The notes under the pieces were generated by a model. It saw only the letters and a list, made by a program, of their open reading frames with translations. It had not been told where the DNA came from and did no database searches. 15,841 nt of DNA from DASYCK01 sp036500205 (GTDB lineage Bacteria > Myxococcota_A > Polyangia > Fen-1088), in contig DASYCK010000273.1 in NCBI GenBank assembly GCA_036500205.1, forward strand, positions 1-15,841, in the 5' to 3' direction. Shown here in pieces: positions 14,659 through 15,841 of this stretch. Numbering within the stretch: position 1 is the first letter of the stretch; every line of letters begins with the position of its first letter. The position numbers and the translations under genes are program-made.

Positions 14659-15459
14659 ATGGGCCAAGTGATAGCGGTTGCCAATCAGAAGGGTGGCGTT
14701 GGCAAGACGACCACGACGGTCAACCTCGCTGCGTCATTGGCCGCGGCGGAGAAGCGGGTCCTGGTGGTCGACATGGACCCTCAGGGGAACGCCAGCTCGG
14801 GGCTGGGCTACCCGCGCGGCCGCACGGCCGAGGGAACCGTCTACGACGTGCTCCTGGGCGACCAGACCATCGACGCGGTCCTGCGCAAGACGGAGCTGGC
14901 CCTGCTCGAGCTGGTGCCCGCGAACGCCGACCTGGCGGGCGGCGAGATCGAGCTGGTCGGCCTGGATGCGCGCGAGATGCGCCTGCGCGGCCCGTTGCAG
15001 GCGGTGCGTGATCGCTTCGACTTCATCTTCATCGACACGCCCCCTTCTCTCGGCCTGCTGACGTTGAACGCGCTGGCGACCGCCGACGCGGTGCTCGTCC
15101 CCTTGCAGTGTGAGTACTACGCGCTCGAAGGGTTGTCGGATCTCCAGTCGACCGTGACCCTGGTGGGCAAGCAGCTCAACCGCGGGCTCGACATCGAGGG
15201 TATCGTCCTTTGCATGGTGGACACCCGCCAGAACCTCACCGAGCAGGTGGCGAGCGAGGTGCGCAAGCACTTCGGCGACAAGGTCTACACGACGACCATT
15301 CCGCGCAACGTTCGGCTGTCGGAGGCGCCATCGTTCGGCAAGCCGGCGCTGCTGTACGACGTCAGCTCGCGCGGTGCGCGCAGCTACCTGGATCTGGCCC
15401 GCGAATTTCTGACCCGTCACGAGGCGCGCCCGCGGCCGGTCGCGGAAGGCGCGCGATGA
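14659..15459 (+). CDS. parA: Chromosome partitioning ATPase ParA/Soj
   Basis: The 266-residue product is a small, chromosomal-type ParA. The deviant Walker A motif KGGVGKTT is at 11-18 (signature lysine K11, phosphate-binding K16), DMDPQGN at 39-44 and onwards holds the second conserved aspartates, and the Walker B FIFIDTPPSLG is at 122-132 with D126. ParA dimers bind ATP and nucleoid DNA, and their hydrolysis on contact with ParB-parS drives origin segregation. There is no N-terminal helix-turn-helix extension, which distinguishes it from plasmid P1-type ParA. The stop overlaps the parB start by four bases (ATGA), so the two are translationally coupled. The ribosome binding site is weak (AGGTAG about 14 bases upstream). 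Confidence 0.96.
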   Translation: MGQVIAVANQKGGVGKTTTTVNLAASLAAAEKRVLVVDMDPQGNASSGLGYPRGRTAEGTVYDVLLGDQTIDAVLRKTELALLELVPANADLAGGEIELVGLDAREMRLRGPLQAVRDRFDFIFIDTPPSLGLLTLNALATADAVLVPLQCEYYALEGLSDLQSTVTLVGKQLNRGLDIEGIVLCMVDTRQNLTEQVASEVRKHFGDKVYTTTIPRNVRLSEAPSFGKPALLYDVSSRGARSYLDLAREFLTRHEARPRPVAEGAR

Positions 15460-15841
15460 CGACGAAGCGCCTGGCGCTGGGCCGCGGCCTGGCGGCGCTG
15501 ATCCCGGGCGCCGCCGACCCGCCGCCAGCCCCGTTTCGCCAGGCCGAGCCCCGATCGGCCGAGCCCCCGCGCGAGGGGCTGCGCAAGGTGGGGATCGAGG
15601 AGGTCCATCCGACCCGCGACCAGCCGCGCAAGAACTTCGACGACGCGCGCATCGAGGAGCTGGCGACGTCGATCCGCAACCAGGGGATCATCCAGCCGCT
15701 GATCGTCAGGCTGCGCGACGGCGGCGGGTACGAGATCATCGCCGGTGAGCGACGCTGGCGGGCGGCCCAGCGCGCCGGGTTGCATGACGTCCCGGTCATC
15801 GTGCGCGACACCGCCGTGGCGGCGGCTTTCGAGCTGGCCAT
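15456..15841 (+). CDS. parB: Chromosome partitioning protein ParB, N-terminal part
   Basis: The first 128 codons lie in the window; the gene runs off the right edge. The N-terminus MTTKRLALGRGLAALIPG is the ParA-stimulating peptide typical of ParB/Spo0J (LGRGLxALIP). After a Pro/Ala/Arg-rich linker (20-40) the CTP-binding ParB domain starts: VHPTRDQPRKNF at 50-61, ELATSIRNQGIIQPL at 68-82, and the GERRWRAA box at 97-104 that binds CTP and forms the sliding clamp on parS. The helix-turn-helix and dimerisation domains would lie beyond the edge. It overlaps parA by four bases. Nothing in the visible part departs from chromosomal ParB. Confidence 0.96.
   Translation, partial: MTTKRLALGRGLAALIPGAADPPPAPFRQAEPRSAEPPREGLRKVGIEEVHPTRDQPRKNFDDARIEELATSIRNQGIIQPLIVRLRDGGGYEIIAGERRWRAAQRAGLHDVPVIVRDTAVAAAFELA

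Overview
The window is a high-GC, gene-dense stretch of bacterial chromosome. I infer a member of the Myxococcota (delta-proteobacterial lineage, Polyangia-like). The grounds are a zinc-ribbon/GYF/single-TM/AgmX-PglI-type envelope protein of the architecture best known from myxobacterial gliding machinery, a lipoprotein with a long Gly/Ser linker after the lipobox, and near-uniform G/C at third codon positions. No mobile element, CRISPR array, rRNA or tRNA was seen.

Layout. (1) 1-113, minus: 5' end of an unidentified membrane protein. (2) 305-2629, plus: PHP-domain phosphoesterase of the CpsB type, a flippase-like LPG_synthase_TM membrane protein and an exported small protein, tightly spaced or overlapping. 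(3) 2672-5438, minus: a likely three-gene operon, read from 5438 downwards: GltJ/AgmX-like zinc-ribbon-GYF protein, an MMACHC(CblC)-like protein with a Cys-rich ferredoxin-like tail, and a stand-alone 71-residue biotin carrier. A GC hairpin lies between the convergent ends of groups 2 and 3. (4) 5608-10225, minus: class V aminotransferase, short-form SerA, HisZ and PurA, read in that order. (5) 10377-14299, plus: an ABC-F ATPase, a small lipoprotein and an exported protein made of two copies of one domain, whose N-terminus is encoded by a 15-bp tandem repeat. (6) 14321-14515, minus: a 64-residue acidic protein. (7) 14659-15841, plus: parA and the 5' part of parB.

How the genes fit together. 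The aminotransferase and SerA are probably steps 2 and 1 of phosphoserine synthesis, and share a strand and close spacing with HisZ (activator of short HisG) and PurA, giving a small serine/histidine/purine block. The MMACHC-like protein and the biotin carrier could both serve propionyl-CoA/methylmalonyl-CoA metabolism (biotin carboxylase plus B12 mutase), but neither enzyme is in the window. ParA/ParB form a standard chromosome segregation pair; no parS site was found here.

Least explained and most worth a second look: the MMACHC-like/ferredoxin hybrid beside a lone biotin domain, the GltJ-like protein far from visible motility genes, and the duplicated-domain exported protein with a repeat-built signal region. 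Intergenic gaps are all under 200 bases; their contents are described as regulatory features or findings.
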